Below are positions 35,226 to 48,380 of a stretch of DNA of 64,000 nucleotides, one piece after another (within the stretch, counting starts at the first letter, position 1; the number at the start of each line of letters is the position of its first letter). Under the pieces are notes generated by a model that searched no databases, was not told the origin of the DNA, and was given only the letters and a program-made list of their open reading frames with translations. Source of the stretch: Physcomitrium patens (taxonomy: Eukaryota > Streptophyta > Bryopsida > Funariales > Funariaceae); NCBI RefSeq assembly GCF_000002425.4, contig NC_037264.1, positions 14,510,808-14,574,807 of the forward strand. Direction: 5' to 3'. The position numbers and the translations under genes are program-made.

Positions 35226-36929
35226 CTAGTACCTATGTCTATGGTTATGTTTCTCGCCCTCTTCTGCACCAGGATTGCCTTTCCGCATCATAGCTACGAA
35301 TTCGTCGTAATCTATTCTCCCATCGTTGTCTGTATCCACCTCATCAATGATCTCTTGAATTGTATCGTAATCTCCAACACCATTCTCCTCCAGTGCTTGC
35401 TGTAGTTCAAAGACGGTGATGTACCCACTGTTATCCCGATCGAAGTGATGGAATGCGGCGAACAGGTGATCTTCCTTCTCGAGCTTGTTCATATGCATTG
35501 TTGCTGAGATGAACTCGTTGAAGTCAATCTTCCCGTTCCCATCTAAGTCAGCTGATTCCATCAGCTTGGCAATGTCCGATTCAGAGAATTTGCTACCCTG
35601 TTTTATCAAACCTTCTTTCAGCTCCAGAAGGGTCACCGTCCCGCTATTGTCGACATCTATGGACTTAAACAACTGCCTCAACCCTGCGATCTCTTCTTCC
35701 GACAGATTCTGGGCTATCACCTTCAGTGCCAGCTTCTTCATCTTGTTGGCAGCAGAAAAGTTCTTCAATCTGGTCAACACTGCATTGTCAAGTGGCGCAT
35801 TGGAAGCGCCATCCTCCTTCATCCATGGATGATCCAACACCTGCTGGGCCGTAAGGCGCGCATTCACATCGGGGTTCAACATACCCTTCACTAGGACTTT
35901 AGCGTCATCCGAAATTCTCGGCCATGGATCGCTCGTGAAGTCAAGAGTCCCTCGCATGATCGCATCGAAAATCCCTTTCTCCGTTTCCGCCCAAAACGGT
36001 GGCACTCCACACAACAAGATATACAAGATAACACCAGCGCTCCATACGTCGGCTTCGGGACCGTAATCTTTTCTTAAGACTTCGGGGGCGATGTAGTAAG
36101 CAGTTCCCACAAGGTCCTGGAACCTCTCGCCAGGCTTGAAGAATGTCGAAAGACCAAAATCTGTGGCTTTCAGAGGTGCGTCCTCAGCCATGCTAGTGAA
36201 CAGGAAATTCTCGGGCTTCAGATCCCGGTGGAACACGCCCAACGAGTGGCACCTGTGCACAACGTTCACGATGACCCTGCACAAATCAGAAGCAGCTCGC
36301 TCACTGTAACATTTCTTAGCAACGATGCGATCGAAAAGCTCTCCGCCCGCACACAGCTCCATCACGAGGTGTATATTGTGCTTGTCCTCGAATACCGCTT
36401 TCAGTGTGACAATATTGAGAGTTCCCGAGAGATGATGCATGATCTGAACCTCCCGCTTGACATCCTCAATGTCGTCCTTGTGTGTGAGCTTCCGCTTGGC
36501 TATGGTCTTGCATGCGTAAACTTCATTCGTGTCCTTGTGGGTGCAGGTGTAAGTCACCCCAAACTCGCCGCGGCCGAGCTCCTTACCCAGCGTGTATGAA
36601 TTCAAGATGTCCGACAGAGGCTTCCCTAAGAATCCCGGCGCGACAGGCTTGGGCTTAGGAACAGGTGGAGTATACTTTGGTGCTTGTCTGTAACCACCGG
36701 CGTTGCCATGGCTGCCACCCCTTGGCTGGGTGCTTCCGCCTTGATTGCTGCCTCTAGGCTGAGTGCTTCCGCCCTGATTGCATCCCCTTGGTTGTGTGCT
36801 TCCGCCGTGGCCACTGCCCCTCGGATAGCTGCCCTCATTCCTCGGATAACTACCCTGCGACGACCCTCCCTGAGAACCCCCACCGCTACCCTTCCGACTA
36901 TCTCTCGGCCTCCCGCTTGAGTTGCCCAT
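35226..36929 (-). CDS. Calcium-dependent protein kinase (CDPK-2)
   Basis: A 567-residue CDPK in one uninterrupted frame. The start is taken at MGNSSGRP (36929) because it is the first ATG and supplies Gly2 for myristoylation; the frame extends 9 codons upstream only through GTG. The N-terminal region (1-110) contains three GGSTQPRG repeats (42-72). The kinase domain runs about 112-370: GRGEFGV, Lys141, [17 protein letters not shown]. The autoinhibitory junction ([19 protein letters not shown]) and four canonical EF-hands follow ([48 protein letters not shown]), ending HNHRHRY. All catalytic and calcium-binding residues are intact. It is closely similar to CDPK-1 outside the N-terminus and also lacks coding introns. 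Confidence 0.96.
   Translation of the reverse strand: MGNSSGRPRDSRKGSGGGSQGGSSQGSYPRNEGSYPRGSGHGGSTQPRGCNQGGSTQPRGSNQGGSTQPRGGSHGNAGGYRQAPKYTPPVPKPKPVAPGFLGKPLSDILNSYTLGKELGRGEFGVTYTCTHKDTNEVYACKTIAKRKLTHKDDIEDVKREVQIMHHLSGTLNIVTLKAVFEDKHNIHLVMELCAGGELFDRIVAKKCYSERAASDLCRVIVNVVHRCHSLGVFHRDLKPENFLFTSMAEDAPLKATDFGLSTFFKPGERFQDLVGTAYYIAPEVLRKDYGPEADVWSAGVILYILLCGVPPFWAETEKGIFDAIMRGTLDFTSDPWPRISDDAKVLVKGMLNPDVNARLTAQQVLDHPWMKEDGASNAPLDNAVLTRLKNFSAANKMKKLALKVIAQNLSEEEIAGLRQLFKSIDVDNSGTVTLLELKEGLIKQGSKFSESDIAKLMESADLDGNGKIDFNEFISATMHMNKLEKEDHLFAAFHHFDRDNSGYITVFELQQALEENGVGDYDTIQEIIDEVDTDNDGRIDYDEFVAMMRKGNPGAEEGEKHNHRHRY
36630..36810 (-). repeat. 33-bp tandem repeats in CDPK-2 N-terminus
   Basis: In-frame repeats encode [22 protein letters not shown] and [11 protein letters not shown] (residues 42-74). 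CDPK-1 has only scattered GSTQ/GSTR/GSTH motifs at the same place, so the array expanded after the copies parted, or contracted in CDPK-1. Confidence 0.75.
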
Positions 36930-39900
36930 GTCGCCGAATTTCGGATTCACAATCACAAACCTTCAAAATTGCTGACAAGCTCGCTTCTTCCCCCCGTGCT
37001 CAAAGCTTCAAAAGCCACTTTCAGCGAGCTGTTGTGACATGAGTGAGAACAAGCAACCTAAATGAGATACTAGAAGGTCTCGAAGGTTCCATTAGATTAC
37101 TGACGTCCCATACTGATCTCCAGGGCGTGCCTTGAATCTAGAGGAGCCTGCAGGGATCCAAAATTCCCAGGTGTAATCTACGTTTCTTCGAAACCTAAAT
37201 AACTCTCTCCGGTGATGCTCCGCGTGCGCACGAGGCCCCAGAAGTGGATGCACAGTTTGACATGGTTCACTTTCAAGGAATTGCCAGCGAGGAGCACCGT
37301 TCATTCAGCTCTGACTCGGACGACGAAACGGAGCACATTCAGCTGGCCATTCTGTGTTACATGCTCTATTCGCGGCAACTTGTTGTGTAGAATAGTGGTT
37401 TTGTGACGATGGAAAAAAATCATGTTTGCAATAACTGAGGTTACCAGTTGAAGTTTTCCACACTAGTCAAAAAAAGCAAACTCAAAAATGTGTTCCACAC
37501 GTTCCAAAAGAAAAGAAAAGTGTCAGAGCATTAAAAGCTTGTACCACCAGCTAGTCACAAGTATGGAAGGCTCTATTTTATAATGTGCATTCACCTTTCA
37601 TTCCGAACGACTACTGACACAACCTGAAGTTGATTGACGTCAGAATGATGCGTGGACAGTTACGACAAGGCTAAGTCAGCGTCATTTCCAGCTACAAGAG
37701 CGAAGACCTTTCCACTTTGTATGACGCATCCATCAGCTTCATGGATCAGAGTGCATAGAGTTCCTCGTAGAACACTGTGTCCTTGAAACCCTCCCAACTC
37801 AATCGACTGTCTCCGACGTCGGATCGTAAGTTCCACTCAGATTCAATCCTAGAAGAGTTATTTATCGAAATAAATATTCTTACTGAGGTTTTTTAGCTTG
37901 AAGTGGTTGTACACGAGGGGGGTTAGTTGTTTGTCAAATTAGGCTAGTACAAGAGGCTGTAGAGTGTGTATCCCTCACTTGGGGAACTCAAAGCACGAGT
38001 TACTGAGGATTTTTGGGGGTTTCAGTCCCTCACTGTTGAACTGTGCTCAATAGTTGTAAGTAAAAATTAAAAAATAAAAAAATGATTTTTATATACTGAA
38101 ACCACAATACAATCATCTTAATGATTTTATTTACTTATTTATTCGTACTTTGTTAAAGAGTAGAGAATGCATCAAATACAACAAGAAGAACAGATTAGTT
38201 AAGTAATTTACTTATGCTCATATTCTTGGTTAAGTATCCATTTACAAGATTAATATTTAAACAATATGACATACCATTGTGAAAGTTAAAATATATATAT
38301 ATATATATATATATATAATAATGAAGACAGAAACAGTTTATATATATATATATATTATCTGTTTCTGTCTTCATTATTAAAACCAAGGAAAATTTTGACT
38401 ACACTGGAAAAAAAGATCATGATTAATGCCAAATGAAATTATTTTAGTTGGGGCTTAGCAATGTTTTAGAAAGCTATCCCACAACAATCAAAGTAGTGAT
38501 AATGGTCCTCATGATTTTACTACAGTTCTAGTACAGCCCTGTGTTCCAGACACGTTCCCGAGAATTTGTCTAACGGTCACGATTAAACCTTGTGATCTGA
38601 AGGCTGAGAGGCCTCGAGCCAAACAAATTGATAAAGATATTCCTTTTAATTTCGGCATGAATTCATTCTCACAAGATTTTGTGTCCTGAAACATATACCA
38701 CATATTGAAGAAAAGTCGATAACAGGTGGAATAAACGACAAGCTCTACATGACAATAGTGCTTGTGAAATGACCATATATCATTGACTAGGATGTGACTC
38801 GTGGCTGTAGAGACGAAGTTTGAAAAAAACTAAAACCCAGCTGTGGGTTCGTCTAAAAACACTTCTTAATGATTTCTCATCTCGCCATGATATATTAGAA
38901 TTTCCATAACTCGTGAGTTTTGAGAAACAAACTAGAAAGTGCCTTCTGTAACGCTGTGATCTGATTTGTGGAATATCACTTCACTCCTATTCAGAATGTG
39001 TGAAAGTTATGTCTGATTTCGATCGTTTACAACTGAAAAGCACTCTCTTAAATGTTGGAAGTCAACGCACACATTTGTAGGAAAAGAGCGTGTTGAAACA
39101 GACAAGCATACCGTTGGATAACAACAAACAGGACTAGCCAAGGGCAATACGAAAGTTCAACCTCAAGAATCTGACGTTGTGTACAATAGTAGGAAGTTTT
39201 AACCATACATGGCAGACTATCTCTCTCGATTATGCACAAGCTTTCGAAACTCTGAGAAATTATCTGAGAACACGTCTACCACCTTTGGTGTTAGCATTTT
39301 TCATTAATAAGCACCCTCTTTTTCAAACACATGGACTGAGATAGTTCTACAGGAAGAATCTGCTGTTCAAAGAGGAACAACATAGCTCATTTGATGACTA
39401 ACTTGGCAAAACCTCTCCAAAAACTTCACTATAATTAGCACGGGTACAAGAAGACTAAACATTCTGGGTGACAATGGTAAATTCCGTTACAACGTATGAA
39501 TTATGTTTCTGCAGCTCACTGGCATGCAATCTACGATAGTGGGTCTTACTACAAACAAAACTCGATTCCTAACAAAAATATAGGGGATTTGCTCACTTTC
39601 ACTCCTCCACAATGGCAAGCTCTGCAAAATAGCATTAGAAAAGATACTTAGAAGCCGTTTCATCCGCTTGTCACCAACACACCAGGTAGTTACTCAGCCA
39701 AAAAATACATAGGAACTCAAGGATTACTTCAAAAGCTCCTGATAGAAATGTTGCCCGAGTTCACCAAACTAAAATCACTTCACTATTCTCAGATCACACA
39801 ACGTCTAGAATCGTTACCATACCTCCATTGGATGTCAAACTGTCTGCCAGCGTCTCATCAGCGGTGCTCATCTTTTCTGTAAAGTGCAAGCAAGCACAAG

Positions 39901-40067
39901 GTCCTGACCATGACCATATGCATGTTATGAAGCAGACATATCTCATCCCTTTCATCAACTTGGTCATTCATAAATAAGCAAACTTTGAGATGCAGAACGC
40001 AATTATTGGCTTCATCGCCCAACAAGAAACTGTTACTTGCACACAACATTATAATAAGCATCTCCTG
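36930..40067. other. CDPK-2 upstream region and exportin-T 3' flank
   Basis: About 3.1 kb without a recognised gene. The right part (about 38500-40067) probably includes the exportin-T 3' untranslated region. The left part (36930-37450) is likely CDPK-2 leader and promoter; open frames there are short. A (TA)n run with a perfect 20-bp inverted repeat lies at 38290-38378. Confidence 0.5.
38290..38378. repeat. (TA)n run with perfect 20-bp inverted repeat
   Basis: Arms 38317-38336 (AATAATGAAGACAGAAACAG) and 38359-38378 (its reverse complement) flank a 22-bp AT loop. An (AT)n run lies at 38290-38316. A stable hairpin or cruciform is predicted. Confidence 0.85.
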
Positions 40068-43000
40068 CTATCTGCTCCAAGCGTGACCATTCTGCTGTTG
40101 TTGTGGTCTCAGCTTCTCTATAAAAGACTTATACAATGGTTTGAGCTCCTTCACGTCAGATCTCTGCATCAATAAATCAATGTTAATCACGAAAGCTTCA
40201 CCAGGCTAGCCATCGGAAGTAAAACAGGCAAGTAAATATAGGATAACAGTACTTGAAAGAATGAGTGTATTAATCAAAATAAACCACATTCACGAAAACC
40301 TGGCAACTATAAATAGACATTTATGGCCAGGAAACGTGACATCCACGGTCGAATCCTATTACAATATCAATCAATAAATGTAATCAGGCATGTCTACCTG
40401 AATATGTAGGCAGAATTGTTCAGCTAAATTTGGAGGGCAATGCACGGCAGGCAAAACTTTGGTTGCCAAATGCATCAGCAAATCATTGCCACATTTCTCA
40501 TACAAAAGCTTTTGAGCTGTTACTATTTCACCAAATAAAGCAACCTGCATCATGAAAGATCACATAATTGTTCTTTAAAAATACCATCTGATAAGCCAAA
40601 TGTGACAAGAATGAACATAGTGTGAAGTAATGTCCTGTTTTAAAATATATCTATTGCAGGACAGTAGGAGAAAACACCATGATGCACTTCGTGTGATATC
40701 TATTGTTTTGAAACGTACAGTATTCGCATCTCGAAAATTGAAGGAAGGTTCCGAAACTTTGTAGATGCAACATTCTGCTGCAAATCTCTCCACCAAAAAT
40801 TGGCGAAAACCAGGCACCTGGAAGTAGGAAGTTAGCTGTCATGATTACACAAGTTGCAAGTTAAAAGTTACCTGAACGTTCCAAACATTGTTAAATGTGC
40901 TGATAAAATAAAACAGTTGCTACACCCCGCTACCAAGAAATTGGACCTGATCATATCAAAAACTACAAAACTGATAGCTGCTGAACAAAGAGAGCACAAG
41001 TGAAAGTTATAAGCTACTATAGGCAGTAAGAGAATTTTTAAATGATTACACACCTTCTCCTCTTCTGGACTAGCCACGCACCAGTCTGCAATGAGTTTGT
41101 TGAAGACTTGGACACATATCTGCATCATAAACATAAAATAAGGCTCCAGTAAAGAATCCAGTGACACTAATAACATGCTGATTAAAATCCTTCGGATTGT
41201 GAAAGCTGGATTCGATGCTGCAGAACTAAGAGCGCCTAGAATAAGGACAGAACAGACAAAAATCTACCTTTCTTACGAGCACATCTTTGTGATTGCACGA
41301 GGCATCCAACAGTAAACCAATAATGTTCTGAAGTAATGGACTACTCTTTTGAGAAAGCATAACCGGAGAAAGTTCCTGGGTTGTCATTGCATGAATTAAC
41401 AAAAAGTAGTTTCTCTGCAAATCTAGTAACTCCCGCACTTCCTGAAATAGAAAGAAACCATACAAAAAAATGAGCACTCAGTGACATACTTGTCGAGGTA
41501 ATATCAGTACTGATGACACAAATGCTAAAAAATAACAATAATAATAAAAATGTAGTAGACGTGACTGCAGATACAATACTGAACAAGCAAGATAGACAAA
41601 AGAATTAAGCATGAAGTAGTAAGGGATCTAAATATTAACCTCTGTGAGACTTCCAGGCCCTTCAGAAAAACCGTCTTGCGGGAGGATGGCAAAGACGCGG
41701 CCGACAATGACAGGAAAAATCTCTTGAAGAATGTCCATCATTCCGACTTTGAATTTGTTGATAAGCTGGTTGATTAGCTGTATGAACTCCACAAGGTCTT
41801 TGGGCTGTTACAAATAGAGCAAATATTCAAAACTTGTTATCACTTTCAAAGATCTCCTAACTTCAGCTCTTAACTCGGAGAAAATCATCCATCGCAAATA
41901 TCTTCCTTGCAGAAACTCTCACAATCCACTTTCACGCGATCCTAGTATCTCCAACCGCACATAATTTATCCAGTCGTCATGGACAAAAGTCATACCTCAC
42001 AATCAGTAAGCAGCTGCTGAATGATAGTTGGAAGAGCTGGCAAGACCGCACCACCTAATGTTTCTACCATTTGATGAAGAAAGGAAGTGACCTACATGAT
42101 GACCACAAATCCAAATAATACATTTCTGTGAATAGTTCAAGAAACACAAAACAAAAGCGAATATGCAATCTCGAATAATCTCAACACAAGAACTTGCCAA
42201 TGTGAAGTTTCCAGCGTGGTTGCTATTTTAAAAAGGATGGAACTAATAGCCCAAGCCTGTTCACTCCGTAACTTAGCATTACAGGGGGAAATAAAATAGC
42301 CAACTCCAAAATACCATAAGTCAAAATAATCTCACAAAAAGCCCGAAGTATTACCTTGCTTCGCAACACCTTGTTTTGGGGAAACACTGGAATAACCCGA
42401 AGGACAACATCAAGAGTCTGAGCAAACATGTACACAGGTGATTATCGTTACATTAATGTGTTCACAACGAACGAACAGTAACCTTCTCTTAATGAGAAAG
42501 TTCAAGAGGCTACAGTATTTTCCCGCAATTTAGAACAAGCGGAAAATAACTGATGTTTCAAAGGAAGTCAAAACTCTGCATCACAATCGAAGTAAGAAAA
42601 TTAAGAAACAGCAATAAAAACAAGACAAAACTTCTCATTTTAAATTTTAACCATTAAAAACAAAGATGTATGAAACACCCTACTTTAGACTTGTCAATTA
42701 GTATACACACCTGCTTAAACATATTACCAATAACTGGTCTTCCGTTAGTAGCGAGGTGCTCTCCAAAACCCTGTCAACATCTCAAATAAAATCATTGTTC
42801 AACACGTCTTAAATTAAGTAAACGATTCCAACAACTTTCAGCAGAAATATCAAAAATGCCGTTCGTATATGAAATGAAGGGACCATATTAAAAACACTAA
42901 AGTCACCTTGCCAAGGTAGCTAATCGCCATAATAATTTGCTGTAAAGCCATAGTGATTGGAGTAGGCCCTATGGGATCTCCTTTTACTTCATCTCTGGAT

Positions 43001-45812
43001 AACATCGCCTCCACCTACGGCAAAACAACACAAAATAATCAGAATTCTCAAATGCCGCAACCAAGATCACACCTTCTGTGTAAAATACTGGCAATCAATC
43101 TAGACTGATGACCCTAATAGCTTATTTAAACTAAAATTAGAAAAGTAATTAAATGAATACACTCCTGGTATATACAGTTAAGTGAAAGGAATTCAGTCCT
43201 GAGAAACATATCTAATCGAGTCAGGAAAAATAACAAAACATCTCATTCGATACACATCATCAGTTATCTAGACGCAGTTAACTTGTAACAAAATTAACTT
43301 CCTAGAGAAGAATTGTTTATTACATGAGAAAAAGCACTTGAACAACAATCTACATCATGGTGCGACAAACTGAAGAAACTGCAAGAGTATCTGTGAAGAG
43401 GACAAATTGGAGCAGAGCAAGTGAAAACCTTACTTGCCCACAAAGAGGAACCAGGAGAGCTGACAAAAATGTTGCTTGCTTTTCGACAGCAAGGTCTTCC
43501 ATACCGATCAACAAACCTACTGCCTGCATATTAAAGAAGAAAAATGTACGTTCAAAGCAATGTTGAAAACGAAAACGAGAAATATAAATGAAGGGATGAA
43601 AGAAATGCAGTAAATTTTATATATAACACACAAAAACAAAAAGGTTGGATGGGTGAAGAAGGGGTTGAGGGAGAGAGAGGGAGAGAGAATCGAAAATATA
43701 TACACACGTATACATGTATGATATGGCAAGTACGAAAGACAAACAAATATTATTCGTTCTGTGGCAACTAACCTCAAACATATAACTTCTTTCATCAGCA
43801 TCCTTCTTCAGCAGTGGTTTGGGTAATGTAACACTGGACAATAAATCCTCCAAGCTCTGTCAAGTTACATGGTTAACATAAGCTTCAATTGACAAGAGGC
43901 AAAAGATGAACTTGAAGAAACTAACTTGCAACCAGATGGTTTTAATATTACCAAAGAGACTCGCTCAAACTGCCCACGTCAGGTGCCAGCTAATTTTCGA
44001 CAATATAACTTTCACACAAACAATTAACTGCAGATATGATATAGAAAGGCGTACCTGTAAAATATTCTCCAGATATGGAACCAGTTGAATACGTAAAACC
44101 TTAACAAAACGCATAAAGAGATAACTTGCCCGACTGCTTACTTGAGGGTTAGGATGATGCATGCCCCTAGCATCCAAAAAGGCTGATAAAACACGAGGTA
44201 TGTACTCAGGATGATACTGAACGAACTTTACGTATCTTGTAACCGTCTCTAGATAAAGTATTGCGATAAGTCGATGAGAATGACAAGGAATAGACATTGA
44301 TAGAAAGGCCCCAACCATCTCCCGAAGAGGTCCCCTATTTTCAGGTTTCATGGATTCCTCAGTTACACCTTCACCTAGCACGCGGAGAAGGACTATGGCA
44401 GCCTCAACGTCTTCGAATTCAGCACTAGAATCCTGAAGTATCCTTGCTAACGTACTTTCTACAAAGGTTTTCGTCACTTCAGGAGCCACACGATTGATAG
44501 ATCTAAACAAACCCATAATTTCCTTTCGATATTCAGCCATCCGCTCCTCCTCTTCCAATCCGGACTTGTCGGGCTCATCTATCGAATCCTTGTATGATGG
44601 ATCATACCGCATGCGAGTGAAGACGACAGCAAGGATCTGACCTAGGTGGGTAGCCTGCTTTCCATTAATTGGTTTAGAGTTCTTCATTCGAGTCACATAT
44701 GAATTCAAGAACTGGAACGTAGTAGTAGACATATCTTCATCTCCATTCTGCATAAAGTAAAACACAGGGGGTAGAACCTCGTCGAGCATGACAGTAACCA
44801 ACTCTGCCAAAGCCAGCGATTGTTCACAGGCTCCGTTTACTTCTATTCTCTTGCTGCATTCAAGGACCTCCGTGGCAATTCCCGTCAGCAAAGCTGTCAG
44901 CTTTAAGGCAAATTCAGGTTCCTGCTCTTCCATGATTGTGCTACAAGCCTTCCCTGCCTGTAATTGTTGAAGAAGAGCGAGTTTGGAAGGAGCGTCCATC
45001 CTTTTTGATACGATTGCTAGAAGGCACTCTGCAGCTGCCCCTCGAAGCTGAGGATACTCGTGGGATGAGACGAGGAATTCAAAAAGCAAAGGAACGAAAC
45101 TGTCGTTGGCGACCAAACCAATGTCGATCCATGCAACATACTTCTGCATCATTTCCAATACCTGAGCGGCTAATTGAGGTGACTGACCCTTGTACATCAC
45201 AATTAAATTGTACCAAGCAGCCACAACTTGAGATATGCACTGCTGTCTCATTGCATCTTTGATCCGAGTTGCGGCAGCAGCCTCTTCTTCCGTCCTTGGA
45301 AAATCGAAACTAATGACTTCCTCGTCCAGTGCGTTCAGTACACGAATGAACATGTCCACAACCACAGGTCCTTTGCTGAGAGACCCGAGCATGTCGAGAA
45401 AAGCTGAAGGCCACTCGGCAGGATACTCAAGATAAATAAGGATGACGATCAGCTGGGCAAGCTTATTTCTAATAAATACCGGGCGAGATGACAGTGGGAT
45501 TGCAGAATCAGTAATCGAAGCGTCATCCAGATTAAAATTGCAAAAAGCCAACATCAGAGAAGACCGGATAAAAAGTCGTTTTTGAGAATCCAACGTCTTG
45601 TACCGCTGCTGCATTACTTCCTCAAGTGTCTTAAGACACCAGAATTGAACCTCAGCGTACTGAGATATCCGTATTTTTTCTAAACATGCTTCAATAATGT
45701 TGGGGGCTTGCTTGACCTGCTCACAATAAGCTGCTGCTTGGGCCTTCAATTCATCACTCACAGCCCCAGACTGATCGAAACTGAACAAAACTGCTTTCTC
45801 GAAGTCTTCCAT
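40068..45812 (-). CDS. XPOT/PSD: Exportin-T (tRNA exportin, PAUSED-type)
   Basis: Exports mature tRNAs from the nucleus with Ran-GTP. Thirteen exons (plus coordinates): 44055-45812, 43773-43856, 43434-43523, 42907-43014, 42711-42770, 42355-42417, 41996-42091, 41640-41804, 41268-41441, 41054-41119, 40719-40817, 40398-40544 and 40068-40163. All boundaries are GT-AG and all 12 introns fall between codons. The joined protein is 1001 aa, close to plant PAUSED and animal exportin-T. It begins MEDFEKAVLFSFDQSGAVSD. The Xpo1-like domain lies at about 100-250 (RNKLAQLIVILIYLEYPAEWP). HEAT-like helices fill the rest, with VPGFRQFLVERFAAECCIY and FRDANT near the C-terminus. The end is Gln-rich (RPQQQQNGHAWSR). 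It looks complete and intact. Introns are 98-419 bp. Confidence 0.95.
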
Positions 45813-48380
45813 ATTGATTCCAAATTATGCCCTATTCGTCACCACTTTCCAGGTAAAACGATTCAAAATTGACGATTTTAAATTTTTCTTTAAAATCTAA
45901 AAACTGATTTGCTATGGAATATGTAACCGCCCTGATCCCGGATAAATTTAAGCAGTAAAACTGCTTCGAGAACTCCCAAAATCTGGTACAAGTGCCGAAG
46001 AGAACAATGAGTCTCCTGAGTTCAAGAACTCTACAATCTAATGCTTCAAGTCCAGGAGTCGTGAAATATCTCGAATTCCAAGAAGTGGGTACAAAGAAAA
46101 GAGTGATCGCCGAAGCTGATAAATCACCCAATGTTAAATACCAGTCACAGCCGCCCTGCCTCAAGAAACAAGTTGACGTAGCCCAGCAGAAACGAGCCGG
46201 ATCATCTATTGTTACAAAGAGCTCCTACAAAGCTCCTATTAGCCTCGTCTTTCGGCGACTCTACTAAGATCGCGTGGCCGTCGAAGTAGGCTTGAATGCA
46301 CTAAACCCTAAAGCTCCACCACGCCAGAGACAGCAAAAACTACCATGAAAGAGTTCAAAGATATGCAAGTCTTTGAGATTGAGAGGTGGTTCAAGGAGGC
46401 TTCAAAACCACCACGATGCACATCAACCTGTCCCCATAAACGCACACGCCTGCGCTAAGGTTCGGTGCGAGCGCTTGAAATAAAGATCATCAACCAAGAG
46501 AAACCAACAAATCGGTTCTTAGAGGCAGACACTAATGCCATATTCATCAAATCTTCAAATCAAAAGCCAGCCTTCTTCAAGTTGACGACACGAACACGTC
46601 ACCATTACATGGGCAGAAACATGCTGACCTGCAGCATATCAGTGTATCGCATCAGCTACGCTACAGTGGACCTACACATTGCGGGCTCCAAAATGAACCC
46701 ACTACACCACCGTCCCATTAGCCCTAATTCGGAAGCTCAATCAAGATAGGTGGAAAGAGAAAAGACAGCTACAACAAGAGCGAAGCTTGCAAACCGGGGA
46801 AGACTTCGTAGAAGGAAGAAGAAAAAAAAAAGGACACAATATTCTAAGCAAAGCTACAGAGCGTAAGCTGAACGGATGTAAGTACTCATGCTGGTCAAGA
46901 ATGCAGATAATCGGGTAGTAGATTTTTGAAGTTCCTTATCAAAAATCATTACGCCAAATGGAAATAATGGCAGGGCAAACTACACAGGATCTAAATCTGA
47001 TTACATGTGAAAAATCTGAGAAGGCAACAGAACAATCATCCACCGTCGGTGTCGACAAAACCTAATGTTCACGAGACGCGAAGTGAACCGCACACCCGAC
47101 TCAAACACGTTATAAACACAGAACCACGACCAAAAACACACTGACAAGACAATAGCAAAGACCTAACACAACGACACCCAATGCAAATCACGACACGTTA
47201 CACGCAACGTGGAGAGCAGTCACTTCAGACAGGATCACAAACACGCGCCGCACGATTCAACTGAATTGGCAGCAACGACACAAGCACCGCAACGCAAGCC
47301 ACGAATTCGAACAGCCGCCCAACCTATGCACCACACCAAAAAAAACACACACACACAACAAGGGATGCCCAACAGCCGCGCTGAAAGTACGACACTGCTC
47401 AAGTCCGACCTACAAAACAAAACAAACAACAACTACAGCAACTGCGCAAATTCGAACAAACCTGACGCAAAAGACGGACAACATCGACCAGCACCTCGAG
47501 CGAATTCACCGAGCGTCCAAGAACCACAGATTGAAGCCGGGGCCAGCGAGTGCGCAATGACACGGCGGAAGTGGTGGCCCAAAACCTCAACGAAAAATCG
47601 CGACAGGATACCAAATCGAGTCAGACAAAGCGCGATACAGAGACTAATGCATGACCGAGAGATGGAAGATGATGGACCAGCTCGTCGCCCGGCGCACACG
47701 ATCTGAGGTGGTGGCGATGGGGGATGAAGACCGTCGAGAGTCACCACATGAGAACAATAGCTGGGAGCTTGGGGACGAAGCCATAACCGAGGACGCCTTC
47801 TTCCTTCTTCGCCCTGGCAAGTCCACTCCCAACGCATCCCCAATTTTGTTCCCCAATCGTGTTCCCCCCATGGGAACTCCAGATTCCTCTTTCGTTCCCC
47901 TCGTTTGTCTCCTTTGAGCCCGACTTCGTTCTCACCAGAATTTCACTTCTTTTCCTCTCATAATCCCCCCCCCCCCTCAAATCATGTGTATTTATTTTTC
48001 TCCTTTCTTTTCTTTAATCCCCATCAATCTCATGGCACAACTCTCCATGCCCCTTCTCTCACACATTGTCTGTTCCTTGCCCTGTCACCCCTTTCCCATC
48101 CATCTTGTGGTTGTCTTTTCAAATTTCCCTGTGTCTCAAGTCACGACCATCTCACACACACATCCTCCATGTTCAACACCTTGTTGTTACCAACCTTTTG
48201 GCTTGCTTGACAAGCTTTTGATAATACCAGGGTACAAGATAATTCCAGTGAGGTGTAGAATAGGGTTTTTCTGTTCCATGAAAGTCACTCATCTGGAAGC
48301 TTTGTTCCTTTGCAGAGACTGTAGCACTGTGCATGCAACCTTCACTGCAGCCCCCCCTGAAATTAGGGCAAGTGTTGGTT
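45813..48380. other. Exportin-T upstream region and intergenic DNA
   Basis: 45813-46350 is likely leader and promoter of exportin-T. 46350-47650 is unusually rich in CA and AC on the plus strand, with many overlapping short frames on both strands, and 47640-47980 is GC-richer with a C run near 47965-47977. None of the frames (such as 47209-47706, 47433-47843, 47984-48385) looks like a known protein. Confidence 0.45.
46303..46311. promoter_or_regulatory. Telo-box (AAACCCTAA) upstream of exportin-T
   Basis: An exact plant telo-box, about 490 bp upstream of the exportin-T start. Such boxes are known in promoters of plant translation-related and housekeeping genes. A role here is inference. Confidence 0.4.

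Noticed and set aside
36930-36956. Earlier start for CDPK-2 giving 576 residues
   Set aside because: The upstream codon is GTG, not ATG, and starting at MGNSSGRP supplies the expected myristoylation Gly and matches CDPK-1.
43517-43801. 94-codon minus-strand frame inside exportin-T
   Set aside because: It is read-through of intron 2 beyond the second exon; splicing removes it.
47209-47706. 165-codon plus-strand frame
   Set aside because: Low-complexity Thr/Gln/Asn/Arg-rich translation of CA-rich DNA with equally long overlapping frames on the other strand.
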